Assembly: GCA_002493905.1 (NCBI GenBank)
Contig: DLAJ01000037.1
Location: 1-64,000 of the forward strand
Direction: 5' to 3'
DNA: 64,000 bases
From: Lachnospiraceae bacterium UBA7050
Lineage (GTDB): Bacteria > Bacillota > Clostridia > Lachnospirales > Lachnospiraceae
In this document: positions 42,319 to 51,240 of the stretch, piece after piece
Numbering within the stretch: position 1 is the stretch's first letter
How the letters are laid out: each line of letters begins with the position of its first letter
Translations under genes and position numbers: made by a program
The notes under the pieces: model-generated
Seen by the model: the letters and a program-made list of their open reading frames with translations, nothing else
The model's database searches: none
What the model was told of the DNA's origin: nothing

Positions 42319-43084
42319 TCATGCTTCCGCGGTCGCCGTGCAGGACGCGCTGCTGAACCGAGGCGTCGGGAGAAATCAGATTTCCTTTTGCATCGTAGTA
42401 AGTGAGCAGCGAAGAGTTTCTTGCCGGTATGCGCTTTCCGTCTTCGGATAAAAGGGAGCGGAAGTTCTGGCGGTCGCCGGATTTAAGCGCATGCAGAATA
42501 CGGGCGTCGTTGCCGGCGTGCAGGACATCCTGTACGCCGGATTTTGTATCTGCGCCGTCCGCTGTCATTCTGTTAGTACCGGCTGCGCTTTCTGGACCGG
42601 CCGCCGTTATTCTGTCAGTGCCGATTACGTTTCCGTCTGCAGTGCTGTCAGCGGATGCTTGAACAGCGTCCCCGTCTTTTGCGCTTTGCAGTTCGTCATC
42701 CGAAACGATACTGCTTTCTTTTGCGGGGGTGCTTTCCCAAATTGTACTCCAGAGCCGGCGCAGCATCTGGCGCGCGCGGACAAAAAACGCACGCAGGGTA
42801 TCCGTAAAGGTGGACTGTGCAGCAGCCGGTTTTGGGGTGGTGGAAGCTTCCGTTTCCGTCAGCTCGTGCAGCTCTCTGGCGGCGGCAGCTTGAAAAGAAT
42901 CCGTCTGCTTTTTTTCAGCTCCGGAGGCCTCCTTTTCCTTGTCGGAGGAAGGTTCGTAAAGGACGCCCTCCTCGGCATAATCCAGATTAAATTTTCCTTT
43001 TTCTGTATTGGAACCGGAAACCTTTTTCGACAGTTTTTTCTTTTGATAGTCGTGGTAAGCCGGATCACGGATCGGATCGATCAT
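42311..43084 (-). CDS. Unknown soluble protein
   Basis: A 257-residue hydrophilic protein I do not recognise. The N-terminus (IDPIRDPAYHDYQKKKLSKK) and C-terminus (AGNDARILHALKSGDRQNFRS; YYDAKGNLISPD) look conserved, joined by about 130 residues of low-complexity Ala/Ser/Thr/Glu sequence that includes one basic helix (FFVRARQMLRRLWSTIW). There is no signal peptide or membrane helix. GGGAGAAAAC precedes the start. It is divergent from flotillin and convergent with rsiV. Confidence 0.65.
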   Translation of the reverse strand: MIDPIRDPAYHDYQKKKLSKKVSGSNTEKGKFNLDYAEEGVLYEPSSDKEKEASGAEKKQTDSFQAAAARELHELTETEASTTPKPAAAQSTFTDTLRAFFVRARQMLRRLWSTIWESTPAKESSIVSDDELQSAKDGDAVQASADSTADGNVIGTDRITAAGPESAAGTNRMTADGADTKSGVQDVLHAGNDARILHALKSGDRQNFRSLLSEDGKRIPARNSSLLTYYDAKGNLISPDASVQQRVLHGDRGSMKR

Positions 43085-43100
43085 AGTTTTCTCCCAAGCG

Positions 43101-43129
43101 TTGTTTTTTTACAGGAAATCTTATATACT
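43101..43129 (+). promoter_or_regulatory. Promoter of the flotillin leader
   Basis: TTGTTT (43101-43106), 17 bases, TATACT (43124-43129), ahead of both copies of the duplicated leader. A minus-strand promoter (TTGTTA near 43143 and TATATA near 43122-43127) for the unknown gene overlaps it. Confidence 0.55.
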
Positions 43130-43154
43130 TAATATCGGTATTGTAACAAATAAA

Positions 43155-43364
43155 CTAAGGGGTACGCAAGAAAAAAGGAGGAAGTGTTTATGGGAGGGTT
43201 ATCACTGCCGATTATCATCGACATTGCGGCAATTTTGCTGATCGTCATCTTATTTCAAAGAATCTAAGGGGTACGCAAGAGAAAAGGAGGAAGTGTTTTA
43301 TGGAAGGGTTATCGTTGCCGGTGATTGTTGGTATTGCAGCTGTACTGCTGATCGTCATCTTATT
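43155..43364 (+). repeat. Direct duplication of the flotillin 5' end
   Basis: Copy 1 (43155-43254) and copy 2 (43264-43364) are about 100 bases each and match at most positions: both begin CTAAGGGGTACGCAAGA, share the ribosome binding site AAAGGAGGAAGTG, and run through the first 21 or so codons of the flotillin gene. They are nine bases apart. Copy 1 ends in an early stop. Confidence 0.92.
43190..43267 (+). CDS. 25-residue membrane peptide, truncated flotillin paralogue
   Basis: From ATG 43190 with AAAGGAGG six or seven bases upstream, the frame gives a 25-residue peptide, starting MGGLSLPIIIDIAAILL and ending ILFQRI, that is almost all one membrane helix. It mirrors the first 22 residues of the flotillin, whose start MEGLSLPVIVGIAAVLL follows. 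Differences between copies are mostly conservative or silent and the copy 1 ribosome site is intact, so it may be translated. It could also be a dead remnant of an unequal duplication. Confidence 0.6.
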   Translation: MGGLSLPIIIDIAAILLIVILFQRI

Positions 43365-44832
43365 CGCCATTGGGTATGTGAAGGCGCCGCCCGATATGGC
43401 ATTTATTATTTCCGGCGTCAAGAAAAAATCGAAAATAGTGATCGGAAAGGCAAGTATCCGCGTTCCTTTTTTTGAACGGCTGGATAAGCTGAACCTGCGC
43501 CTGATTCCGATTGACGTAAAGACGAGCAACGCAGTGCCGACTGCGGATTACATCAATATCAATGTGGATGCGACGGTCAATGTCAAGATCAGCAATGAGC
43601 CGGATAAGCTGCGGCTTGCGGCAGAAAACTTTTTGAACAAGAACACCGAATACATTGCAAGTGTGGCGAGGGAAGTCCTGGAAGGCAATGTCCGTGAGAT
43701 CGTCGGAAAGATGAAGCTGGAAGAAATGGTCTCCGACCGCCAGAAGTTTGCGACACTTGTAAAAGAGAACGCGGAGCCGGACTTGGCGGCTATGGGACTG
43801 GACATTATCAGTTTTAATGTCCAGAACTTTGTGGACGGAAACGAGGTCATTGAAAATTTAGGTATTGATAATATTGTAAAGATTAAGAAAGCAGCGGCCA
43901 TCGCCCGCGCTGAGAGCGAGAGGGATATCAAGGTAGCGCAGGCTTCGGCGGATAAGGAGTCGAATGATGCGGCCGTAGCAGCGCAGACGGAGATCGCGAA
44001 GCGCCAGAACGAACTGGCGATCAAGAGATCGGAGCTGCAGCAGGAATCCGATACGAAAAAGGCGATGGCGGATGCGGCTTACGAGATTCAGAAAGAGGAA
44101 CAGCGTAAGACGATCGAGATCACGACTGCGAATGCGGATATTGCGCGTCAGGAACGGGAGATTGAGTTAAAACAGAAAGAGGTTGCTGTCAAGGAGCATG
44201 CGCTGGAAGCGGAGGTCAAGAAGCAGGCGGAAGCAGATAAATATGCGGCTCAGCAGAAAGCGGACGCGGCGCTGTACCAGCGGCAGAAAGAAGCCGAGGC
44301 AAAGCAGTTTGAAGTGCAGCATGCTGCCGAGGCAAGGCAGTTTGAGATCGAGCGCGAAGCGCAGGCGAGAAAAGCACAGGCAGAAGCGGAGCGCTATGCA
44401 AAGGAGCAGGAGGCTGAAGGTATCCGCAAAGTCGGAGAAGCTGAAGCGGCCGCAATTCAGGCAAAGGGTCTCGCAGAGGCCGAAGCGATGGAGAAAAAAG
44501 CGGAAGCATATGCGAAGTATAATAAGGCAGCCGTTGCGGAAATGATGATTCAGGTACTGCCCGAAGTGGCGGCGAAGATCGCCGAGCCGCTTGGACAGAT
44601 TGACAAGATTACAATTATTGGTACAGAAGGCGGAACAAACGGCGTCGATCAGGTCGCGGGAAATGTGCCGGCCGTCATGGCAAAGTTGTTTGAGAGCATG
44701 AAAGAGACGACGGGCATTGACTTAGCGGAGATCGTGAAGGCGGATACCTATGACGCAAAAGTAAACCGTAACGTGAACCTCACGGGACTTGACGATGTGC
44801 ATGTGGTCGTGGAGCCGAAAGAGACGTTGTAA
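43300..44832 (+). CDS. floT: Flotillin-like SPFH protein
   Basis: A 510-residue membrane-associated scaffold, the size of Bacillus FloT (about 509). Residues 5-27 form a hairpin or single membrane helix; the SPFH/band-7 domain runs about 28-200 (DVKTSNAVPTADYININVDA, SNEPDKLRLAAENFL); residues 210-400 are a Glu/Ala-rich coiled coil with EAEA repeats (RKAQAEAERYAKEQEAEG); the C-terminus holds IIQVLPEVAAKIAEPLGQIDKI cut from the flotillin core. Flotillins organise membrane microdomains. AAAGGAGGAAG precedes the start. No NfeD-like partner is adjacent. Confidence 0.92.
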   Translation: MEGLSLPVIVGIAAVLLIVILFAIGYVKAPPDMAFIISGVKKKSKIVIGKASIRVPFFERLDKLNLRLIPIDVKTSNAVPTADYININVDATVNVKISNEPDKLRLAAENFLNKNTEYIASVAREVLEGNVREIVGKMKLEEMVSDRQKFATLVKENAEPDLAAMGLDIISFNVQNFVDGNEVIENLGIDNIVKIKKAAAIARAESERDIKVAQASADKESNDAAVAAQTEIAKRQNELAIKRSELQQESDTKKAMADAAYEIQKEEQRKTIEITTANADIARQEREIELKQKEVAVKEHALEAEVKKQAEADKYAAQQKADAALYQRQKEAEAKQFEVQHAAEARQFEIEREAQARKAQAEAERYAKEQEAEGIRKVGEAEAAAIQAKGLAEAEAMEKKAEAYAKYNKAAVAEMMIQVLPEVAAKIAEPLGQIDKITIIGTEGGTNGVDQVAGNVPAVMAKLFESMKETTGIDLAEIVKADTYDAKVNRNVNLTGLDDVHVVVEPKETL

Positions 44833-44855
44833 GGAAGGGCAGGGTAATTATACAA

Positions 44856-44890
44856 ATCCATAAGCAGGCATATTTGCGCTGCTTATGGAT
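44856..44890. terminator. Hairpin between flotillin and the convergent TraX-like gene
   Basis: ATCCATAAGCAG (44856-44867 approx.) pairs perfectly with CTGCTTATGGAT (44879-44890) around an 11-base loop. Without a long T run it may be a weak bidirectional terminator. Confidence 0.65.
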
Positions 44891-44925
44891 ATGGTATATT
44901 GCACAGCCACGATTTACAGAGTTTT

Positions 44926-45966
44926 TCAGGCAAGCCCCATTGCCAGACAGACAAGATATAACAGTCCTAAGTGGACCGGATAGAACGCATAAAACACGTA
45001 TTTCAGATTCAGACCGCGCCTGCCGTTATAGCGGGAGACCGGAATGAGCATGAGAAACGCGGTCGCTTCCATGATGTCCATGACTGTTAAGCAGATGCAG
45101 CCCGCAAGCATGGATCTGACGGGTTTTTTGCGGAAGGCATACATCAGCGCGATCGTGAGGACGCCCATGCCGCCGTAGTCGGTCGCAAGCAGATCGGCGG
45201 CAAACCCGCAAAGACAGAGGGCGCTTAAATCCGCGCCGATCAATCCAGCGTATGCGGGCTTTTGCTTTCGGGAAATCCGGAAGAGCACAAGCGCGGTTAT
45301 TATGGCAATAACAGCGATGAGCAGAAGCCGGAATCCTCTGCTGCCCAGCGAATACAGCAGATTTCCAAACAAAGGTTCAAGCAGGCCGTAAACAAGATTT
45401 TCGACAAGCAGGCATCCATACACGCCGGTAAAGAGAATGCCGGTCACGATGCCAGTCAGGGCTGGTATGCCGCCCTTGACATGCTTTTCAAAAAAGGAAA
45501 AAGCGCACATGGCCAGCAGACCGAGGAACAGGGTAAAAAATACGTTCTGATAACCGGAGAAGAACCATTCTCCGTGAAATGCGAAATCAAACGGAATCTC
45601 GGAGATCAGCGCAAACAGAAACAGGCGCAGCGCGTATTTTCTGCGGTTATGCGTATGGACGAAGCCTTCCACGAGCAGGAAGCAGAAAATCGGGAAGCCG
45701 AAACGTCCGATCATGCGCATGACGATATAGGGTATAAAAAGGGCTTTGTGTCCGGCGATCCAGTCCGCCATAGTCCCCGCGTTAATGGTAGCAAGCATGT
45801 AGCCTGCACGCATCATCATGCGTTCTAAGATTGTGGCGGCGGTGTGGTCGATGAACATGGCAATGATCGCGATCAATTTGATCGTGCTTCCGGAAAATCC
45901 CTTTCTGGCAGGCGGGACGAAGGCGGCGCCCTGGGTATTTGCGGTCGTGAAATTGGTATCAGTCAT
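44926..45966 (-). CDS. TraX family membrane protein
   Basis: A 346-residue membrane protein with about ten helices. The N-terminal pattern STIKLIAIIAMFIDHTAA and the RMIGRFGFPIFCFLLVEGF and YALRLFLFALISEIPFD segments are typical of TraX, the family of F-pilin acetylase. Outside conjugation systems such proteins are widespread in Bacillota and probably acylate an envelope or extracellular molecule. No conjugation gene is nearby. GAGGAG precedes the start. Confidence 0.88.
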   Translation of the reverse strand: MTDTNFTTANTQGAAFVPPARKGFSGSTIKLIAIIAMFIDHTAATILERMMMRAGYMLATINAGTMADWIAGHKALFIPYIVMRMIGRFGFPIFCFLLVEGFVHTHNRRKYALRLFLFALISEIPFDFAFHGEWFFSGYQNVFFTLFLGLLAMCAFSFFEKHVKGGIPALTGIVTGILFTGVYGCLLVENLVYGLLEPLFGNLLYSLGSRGFRLLLIAVIAIITALVLFRISRKQKPAYAGLIGADLSALCLCGFAADLLATDYGGMGVLTIALMYAFRKKPVRSMLAGCICLTVMDIMEATAFLMLIPVSRYNGRRGLNLKYVFYAFYPVHLGLLYLVCLAMGLA

Positions 45967-46080
45967 AGCGTTAACTCCTCATGAATTGGGTTTTCTTACA
46001 TTTAATGATATTACAGACAAAAATTATTCTACGCTTGAATGGAAAGCAAGTCAATAAAAGAAAAAAGGAGGGTATTTTTT

Positions 46081-47496
46081 ATGGAACAGAATTACCGGAA
46101 CATGCATCTGGGAAAAGCGGCATGCGGGCTTGATTTAGGGGACGGCAGCGAGCGTGCGGAGTATGTGAATCAGGACTATATTTTATGGAAGCTGAAACGG
46201 CCGCACCGCTGTGTCAATATCATGTATACGCTGTATCCGCATGATGAGCAGTGGCCGCAGCGCATCAGCGAGGCATGTAAGGATATGGAGATTCATTTTC
46301 AGTGGGATTATCCGTATGATGATTATTTCCCGTATGGCGTGGACGGGCAGCCGTTTGAGCAGATGAAGGACATCCGCAGGCACGGGCAGGATGTTCTTTT
46401 GACACTGACCGTGGACTGCGGGCTTTCGGATGACGAGCTGCGCGCGGTCGCGCGGGACTTACGTCCGTTTGGCAGAATGCGCATCCGCATCAATCATGAG
46501 TGCACGGGAGACTGGTTTACGCACAATAAGCGGTACAGCTTTGAGGAGATTGGACAGTTCTTTGTGCGGTTTAACCGGATTATCAAAGAGGAAGCGCCAA
46601 ATGTACAGACGATTCTGTGCGCAGGCTTCTTAAAGGACGACGGCTCTGAGATGGAGCAGGAAAAAGCGCTGATCGACGCGTATAAGGCGGCGGATATCTG
46701 GTCCGCAGACCGTTATCTTGCGCTGCATTTCGGCTGGCCCTATGACATCGCGGAAGCGGGCGGCGGAAAGTATACTGCGACGAGTGTGGATTACACGTTT
46801 GATGCCTATAAAAAGACAGCGGCCCATTTAACAAAGCTGTGCGGTAAAAAGCCGATGACGACGGCGGAGTTTAATGTGGACGGCGACGTGACCGGAGCCG
46901 CAATGCAGGGAGAGGCTGTCAAGCGTTTTGCGTGGAAGGTGCGTGATGAGAAAGCGGACTGGTTCCAGGGTATTTCCATGTATCAGTTCCGCGACCGCGG
47001 CAGGCTTGGTTTGGAGCAGGAGGACCCGAATAATAAGGGTGTCGGCATCGAGCAGCCGCTCTTAAAGGATTATATGGAGGTTCTCGCAGACCCGTATTTT
47101 AATCCGGTTATGACCACGGGAGACGAGGCGCAGTTTCCTGCCGTGCTCCGCTGGGGCGGCTCGGAGGATGCGGACGGAATCTGTGTTCCGGTGACGTTTG
47201 AAAAGCAGCCGGATTTCTGTGAGATCACAATTGAGGATGAGATCGGCATGATGCTTGAGGTAAACGGACGCTGGTTTTATAAAGCGCCTACGACAAAAAC
47301 GATCGACTTAATGCCTGCGTTTTGGGAGAATCCGGTCAAAGCGGGAGAAACTGTTATGGTATCCATGTTTGCACCGCCTGCGGACGGCGTTAATCCTAAA
47401 ACGGACAAAGAGGACTGGGCGACGAATTATTATGCGGAGTTAAAGAAAGCGCCGGAGTTTAGGATTCGCTATGAGGTTCCGGGCAGGGTGGGATAA
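46081..47496 (+). CDS. Putative glycoside hydrolase with TIM-barrel fold
   Basis: A 471-residue cytosolic protein that looks like a clan A glycoside hydrolase (GH26/GH5-like). Two candidate carboxylates follow barrel strands: Glu140 in RIRINHECTGDWF and Glu263 in TTAEFNVDG. The order, histidine plus glutamate then glutamate about 120 residues later, fits a retaining enzyme. About 100 residues after the barrel resemble a beta-sandwich. There is no signal peptide. The start at 46081 follows AAAGGAGGG. No carbohydrate transporter is adjacent, so substrate is unknown and the assignment is tentative. Confidence 0.6.
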   Translation: MEQNYRNMHLGKAACGLDLGDGSERAEYVNQDYILWKLKRPHRCVNIMYTLYPHDEQWPQRISEACKDMEIHFQWDYPYDDYFPYGVDGQPFEQMKDIRRHGQDVLLTLTVDCGLSDDELRAVARDLRPFGRMRIRINHECTGDWFTHNKRYSFEEIGQFFVRFNRIIKEEAPNVQTILCAGFLKDDGSEMEQEKALIDAYKAADIWSADRYLALHFGWPYDIAEAGGGKYTATSVDYTFDAYKKTAAHLTKLCGKKPMTTAEFNVDGDVTGAAMQGEAVKRFAWKVRDEKADWFQGISMYQFRDRGRLGLEQEDPNNKGVGIEQPLLKDYMEVLADPYFNPVMTTGDEAQFPAVLRWGGSEDADGICVPVTFEKQPDFCEITIEDEIGMMLEVNGRWFYKAPTTKTIDLMPAFWENPVKAGETVMVSMFAPPADGVNPKTDKEDWATNYYAELKKAPEFRIRYEVPGRVG

Positions 47497-47587
47497 TAAA
47501 GGTGTTTGGAAAGCGTATAAATAGAGCCCATGAACTACGCAAGCCATGCAGCCAGGCGCGGGGTGAAGACAGGAGCGGATTTGACAT

Positions 47588-48307
47588 ATGCATAAAAAGG
47601 CGGCGTCCGCAGTGACGGTGATCGGCGGGAGCGACGGACCGACCAGTATTTTTTTGGCGGGCAGGACAAACACAAAAGAAAAGAATTGGTACCGCAGGTG
47701 GAAGATGGCTTACCATGATGCAAAATGGAAGCGTAAGCGAAGAAAAGCCGAAAAGAGTATCAAGCCCGGCGCGCACAGCATGGAGGAGCTTGAGACGTAT
47801 ATGACCGCGCGCTACGGTGCGGTTGAGGTTTCCCGTGACGACGCGGTCTATGTGGAAAATTGTAAGAACATGCGCGCGGCGCTTGCAATGAAATATCACC
47901 CTGAACTTGTCAGGGAAAGACCACCAAAACCGGATATGGAGGCGCTGCAAAGGCTTGGGGAAGAGGAACGGAAAAAAGCGCTTCAGGAATATATGCAGGC
48001 ATGCATGGCGGTGCAGGAACGCGCTGCCCGCCTGTCCGAAGATGTGATGTCGCTGGATTATCACTGTTACGAAATCACACCTACAGAATGGAGCAAGGTA
48101 CATATCGAACTTGAAAAAGTACACGGTTTTATCAGCGGTGGATGCAGCGCATCGTCCATGCGCCGCCATGGCGGTAAGCGGCTGATGAGAGAGGCGCAGA
48201 ATATTATGGCGGATATTCACCGCTATTATGGCGTGACGGAGCAGGATATGAAGGAAAAGAGCGAGCGGTATCAGGACCTGCTCGCCGCGCTCACGAACAT
48301 AGTATGA
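47588..48307 (+). CDS. Unknown protein with an N-terminal GGSDGPTSIF motif
   Basis: A 239-residue soluble protein. Residues 11-25 carry VIGGSDGPTSIFLAG, very like the IGAADGPTxIF signature of the membrane beta subunit of sodium-pumping decarboxylases, but the rest is a basic, helical protein with no membrane segment (RRWKMAYHDAKWKRKRRKAEK, then EERKKALQEYMQACMAVQ). It is not a decarboxylase. Function unknown. AGGAG is 12 bases before the start, which is long. It may be cotranscribed with the upstream putative hydrolase (92-base gap). Confidence 0.6.
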   Translation: MHKKAASAVTVIGGSDGPTSIFLAGRTNTKEKNWYRRWKMAYHDAKWKRKRRKAEKSIKPGAHSMEELETYMTARYGAVEVSRDDAVYVENCKNMRAALAMKYHPELVRERPPKPDMEALQRLGEEERKKALQEYMQACMAVQERAARLSEDVMSLDYHCYEITPTEWSKVHIELEKVHGFISGGCSASSMRRHGGKRLMREAQNIMADIHRYYGVTEQDMKEKSERYQDLLAALTNIV

Positions 48308-48335
48308 CCGGAAAACAGCAGACAGGGTCTGCAGA

Positions 48336-50681
48336 TCATGACAGGAACGGCATTCCTGCGAGCCGGATAATAAATGCAGCGAGCCATGCGATCACGCACT
48401 GTCCGATGACAACGGCGCATGCCCATTTTGCGCCAAGTTCCCGTTTGACGGAGGCAATCGCCGCAATACAGGGCGTATAGAGCAGACAGAATACGAGCAG
48501 AGAAGCTGCGTTTAGCGGCGTAAGGACGCCATACAGGGCGGCTTCTGACGGGATGAGTACAGAGAGCGTTGCAACGACGCTCTCTTTTGCCATAAAGCCG
48601 GTGATGAGCGCTGTTGATATCCGCCAGTCGCCAAAACCGAGCGGTGTAAATACCGGCGCGATGAAGCCCGCAAGAAGCGCAAGAATGCTGTTTTGCGAAT
48701 CGGATACCATATTAAATTTTAAGTCAAATGTCTGCAAAAACCAGATCACGATCGTGGCGATAAAAATAACCGTAAATGCACGCTCAAGGAAGTCTTTTGC
48801 TTTGTCCCATAGCAGCATCATAACATTTTTGAAACCGGGCAGGCGGTAATTCGGAAGCTCCATGACAAACGGGACGGGTTCGCCCTTAAACAGACTGTTT
48901 TTCATAATGAGCGCGGCAAGAATGCCGACAGCAATGCCGCCGAAATAGAGCAGGACCATAACAAGGGCGCCAAAACGAGGGAAAAATGCCGCCGTAAAGA
49001 ACCCATAGATCGGGAGCTTCGCGGAACAGCTCATAAAAGGCGTCAGTAGAATCGTCATTTTGCGGTCGCGCTCGGAGGAGAGCGTGCGGCTTGCCATAAC
49101 GCCGGGTACCGTGCAGCCGAAGCCGATCAGCATCGGCACGATGCTGCGCCCCGAAAGGCCGATCTTGCGCAAAAGCTTATCCATGACAAATGCGACGCGC
49201 GCCATATATCCGCTGTCCTCCAACATGGATAAAAAGAAAAACAGTGTAACAATGATCGGCAGAAAGCTTAATACGCTGCCGACGCCGTTGAAAATACCGT
49301 CAATGAGAAGCGAGTGCAGGGCGCGGTTCACATGTCCTGCCGTAAGGGCATTGTCGGTGACCTTTGTCAGGAAATCGATACCCATGGCAAGCAGATTCTG
49401 AAGTCCTGCGCCGATCACGTGGAACGTCAGAAAGAAAACCAGTCCCATAATGGCGATAAAGGCGGGGATTGCGGTATATTTTCCGGTCAGGAAACGATCC
49501 AGCTTACGGCTTCTTGCGTGTTCTCTGCTTTCACCGGCTTTTACGACGGTTTCCCCGCATACTTTCTTGATGAAATGAAACCGCATATCGGCGATGGCGG
49601 CAGCGCGGTCAAGTCCGCGTTCCTTTTCCATTTGCACGATAGCATGCTCTAACATGTCCAGTTCGTTTTCGTCTAAAGAAAGCGCGTCCAGTATCTGCGT
49701 GTCGCCTTCGACGATTTTAGATGCCGCGAAACGGATAGGAATTCCCGCTTCTTTGGCGTGGTCTTCAATCAGATGCATGATTCCGTGAATGCAGCGGTGG
49801 ACGGCGCTTCCTTCGTCGTCAGCGCTGCAAAAGTCCATGCGCGTCGGGCATTCCTGATATTTGGCGACGTGAACCGCATGCTCGATCAGCTCGTGGATAC
49901 CTTCGTTTTTGGCGGCGGAGATCGGAACAACCGGGACGCCTAAGGCCTCTTCCATTTCGTTGATCAGGATGGAGCCGCCGTTTTCACGGACTTCATCCAT
50001 CATGTTCAGTGCAACGACCATTGGAATGTTGAGTTCCATGAGCTGCATGGTCAGATAGAGGTTGCGTTCGATGTTGGACGCATCGACGATATTGATAATG
50101 CCCTTTGGTTTTTCTTTTAAGATAAAGCCTCGCGTTACAAGCTCCTCGCTGCTGTATGGCGACATGGAATAAATGCCAGGGAGATCGGTGATTAACGTAT
50201 TTGGATAGCCTTTGATGACGCCGTCCTTGCGGTCGACCGTGACGCCGGGGAAATTGCCCACATGCTGGTTGGAACCGGTCAGGCGGTTAAACAGTGTGGT
50301 TTTTCCACAGTTCTGGTTGCCGGCAAGCGCGAAAGTGAGCGTTTCGGATTCGGGGAGGGGATGCTCCTCTTCCCGGCTGTGATACTTGCCGCCCTCGCCG
50401 AGACCGGGGTGCGGAATGGCTTTTTTACGTTCTGTTCTGGTCTGCTCTGACGCGGAGGACGTTTCGGCAATGGTGATCTGTGCGGCGTCTGCGAGGCGCA
50501 GCGTCAGTTCATAACCGTGGATCAAAAGCTCCATCGGGTCGCCCATGGGGGCATATTTTACTAAAGTTACTTCTGCTCCGGGGATGAGACCCATATCAAG
50601 AAAATGCTGTCTTAAAGCGCCCTCACCTCCAACAGTAAGGATGACGGCGGATCTGCCGATCGTGAGGTCTTTGAGTGTCAT
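48336..50681 (-). CDS. feoB: FeoA-FeoB fusion, ferrous iron transporter
   Basis: A 781-residue Fe(II) importer. Residues 1-72 are a complete FeoA SH3-like domain (LDMGLIPGAEVTLVKYAPMGDP); about 40 linker residues follow; then the FeoB G domain with G1 GNQNCGKTT (121-129), G3 DLPG, and G4 NMMD; then the helical insertion and about eight membrane helices with the Gate repeats (FMSCSAKLPIYGF and LLYTPCIAAIA). FeoA and FeoB are usually separate genes; here they are one. The start at 50681 has AAAGGAGG at seven bases. An extended -10 (TGCTACAAT) is visible upstream; no Fur-type box was recognised. Confidence 0.95.
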   Translation of the reverse strand: MTLKDLTIGRSAVILTVGGEGALRQHFLDMGLIPGAEVTLVKYAPMGDPMELLIHGYELTLRLADAAQITIAETSSASEQTRTERKKAIPHPGLGEGGKYHSREEEHPLPESETLTFALAGNQNCGKTTLFNRLTGSNQHVGNFPGVTVDRKDGVIKGYPNTLITDLPGIYSMSPYSSEELVTRGFILKEKPKGIINIVDASNIERNLYLTMQLMELNIPMVVALNMMDEVRENGGSILINEMEEALGVPVVPISAAKNEGIHELIEHAVHVAKYQECPTRMDFCSADDEGSAVHRCIHGIMHLIEDHAKEAGIPIRFAASKIVEGDTQILDALSLDENELDMLEHAIVQMEKERGLDRAAAIADMRFHFIKKVCGETVVKAGESREHARSRKLDRFLTGKYTAIPAFIAIMGLVFFLTFHVIGAGLQNLLAMGIDFLTKVTDNALTAGHVNRALHSLLIDGIFNGVGSVLSFLPIIVTLFFFLSMLEDSGYMARVAFVMDKLLRKIGLSGRSIVPMLIGFGCTVPGVMASRTLSSERDRKMTILLTPFMSCSAKLPIYGFFTAAFFPRFGALVMVLLYFGGIAVGILAALIMKNSLFKGEPVPFVMELPNYRLPGFKNVMMLLWDKAKDFLERAFTVIFIATIVIWFLQTFDLKFNMVSDSQNSILALLAGFIAPVFTPLGFGDWRISTALITGFMAKESVVATLSVLIPSEAALYGVLTPLNAASLLVFCLLYTPCIAAIASVKRELGAKWACAVVIGQCVIAWLAAFIIRLAGMPFLS

Positions 50682-50817
50682 GAGAAAGCCTCCTTTGTAG
50701 GTAAGCATAGGTTCCATTATTCAGCCCTATTGTAGCACACGAAGGAAAGAATGACTATATTTTTGTTTTAGCGAAGGCGCCGTGTTTTTGGAGGGGATGC
50801 CGGTTCCGGCAGTAAAA

Positions 50818-50846
50818 ATCCCTGAGACAGGGCATGTCTCAGGGAT
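50818..50846. terminator. Hairpin between the small secreted operon and feoB
   Basis: ATCCCTGAGACA (50818-50829) pairs perfectly with TGTCTCAGGGAT (50835-50846), loop GGGCA. It follows the minus-strand gene 50867-51208; in that direction an A/T stretch comes next. Confidence 0.8.
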
Positions 50847-50866
50847 ATATCTGGAAACGTCGTTAT

Positions 50867-51208
50867 TTAAGGGGTTCCCGGTGTGAAGCTGTGGGAAGGG
50901 AGAGAGCCTTCTTCCGATGTGTCGTCTATAGGGACCCCGGAAACGGATTCTTCAGGAATTTCGTCCGATGTAATCGGTAAAGCGGAAGTATCATCGGGAC
51001 TGCCGTTTTGTTCGTCCGCGTCTCCCCGCGTGAACGTATGCGGCGTATCAGAATCTACAGATACGGGTTCGGTGTCAAAAGTGACGGACTCGATCGCCGG
51101 ATCGTCAGAGGAATCTTTTTTATTAGAAAACACGGCGAATCCGCATAACAGGATACCAACGAAAAGGAGAGAAGCTGCAGTGGCGATAATGATTTTTTGC
51201 CTATTCAT
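50867..51208 (-). CDS. Small membrane-anchored acidic protein, unknown
   Basis: A 113-residue protein with one N-terminal membrane helix (IIIATAASLLFVGILLCGFAVF) and an outer tail of about 85 residues very rich in Asp, Ser, Thr and Pro with no cysteines. The tail contains two copies of a similar step (HTFTRGDADEQ and HSFTPGTP). No domain recognised. AGGAGG precedes the start, and it lies 32 bases after the secreted protein gene, so it is probably part of that operon. Confidence 0.65.
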   Translation of the reverse strand: MNRQKIIIATAASLLFVGILLCGFAVFSNKKDSSDDPAIESVTFDTEPVSVDSDTPHTFTRGDADEQNGSPDDTSALPITSDEIPEESVSGVPIDDTSEEGSLPSHSFTPGTP

Positions 51209-51240
51209 AAGATAGACCTCCTGTTTTTTGAATGTGCCGG

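Noticed and set aside
47459..48220. A 253-codon minus-strand open frame opposite the GGSDGPTSIF gene.
   Set aside because: It is antisense to a gene with better start signals and composition, and its product looks like a shadow of an Arg/Lys-rich coding frame.
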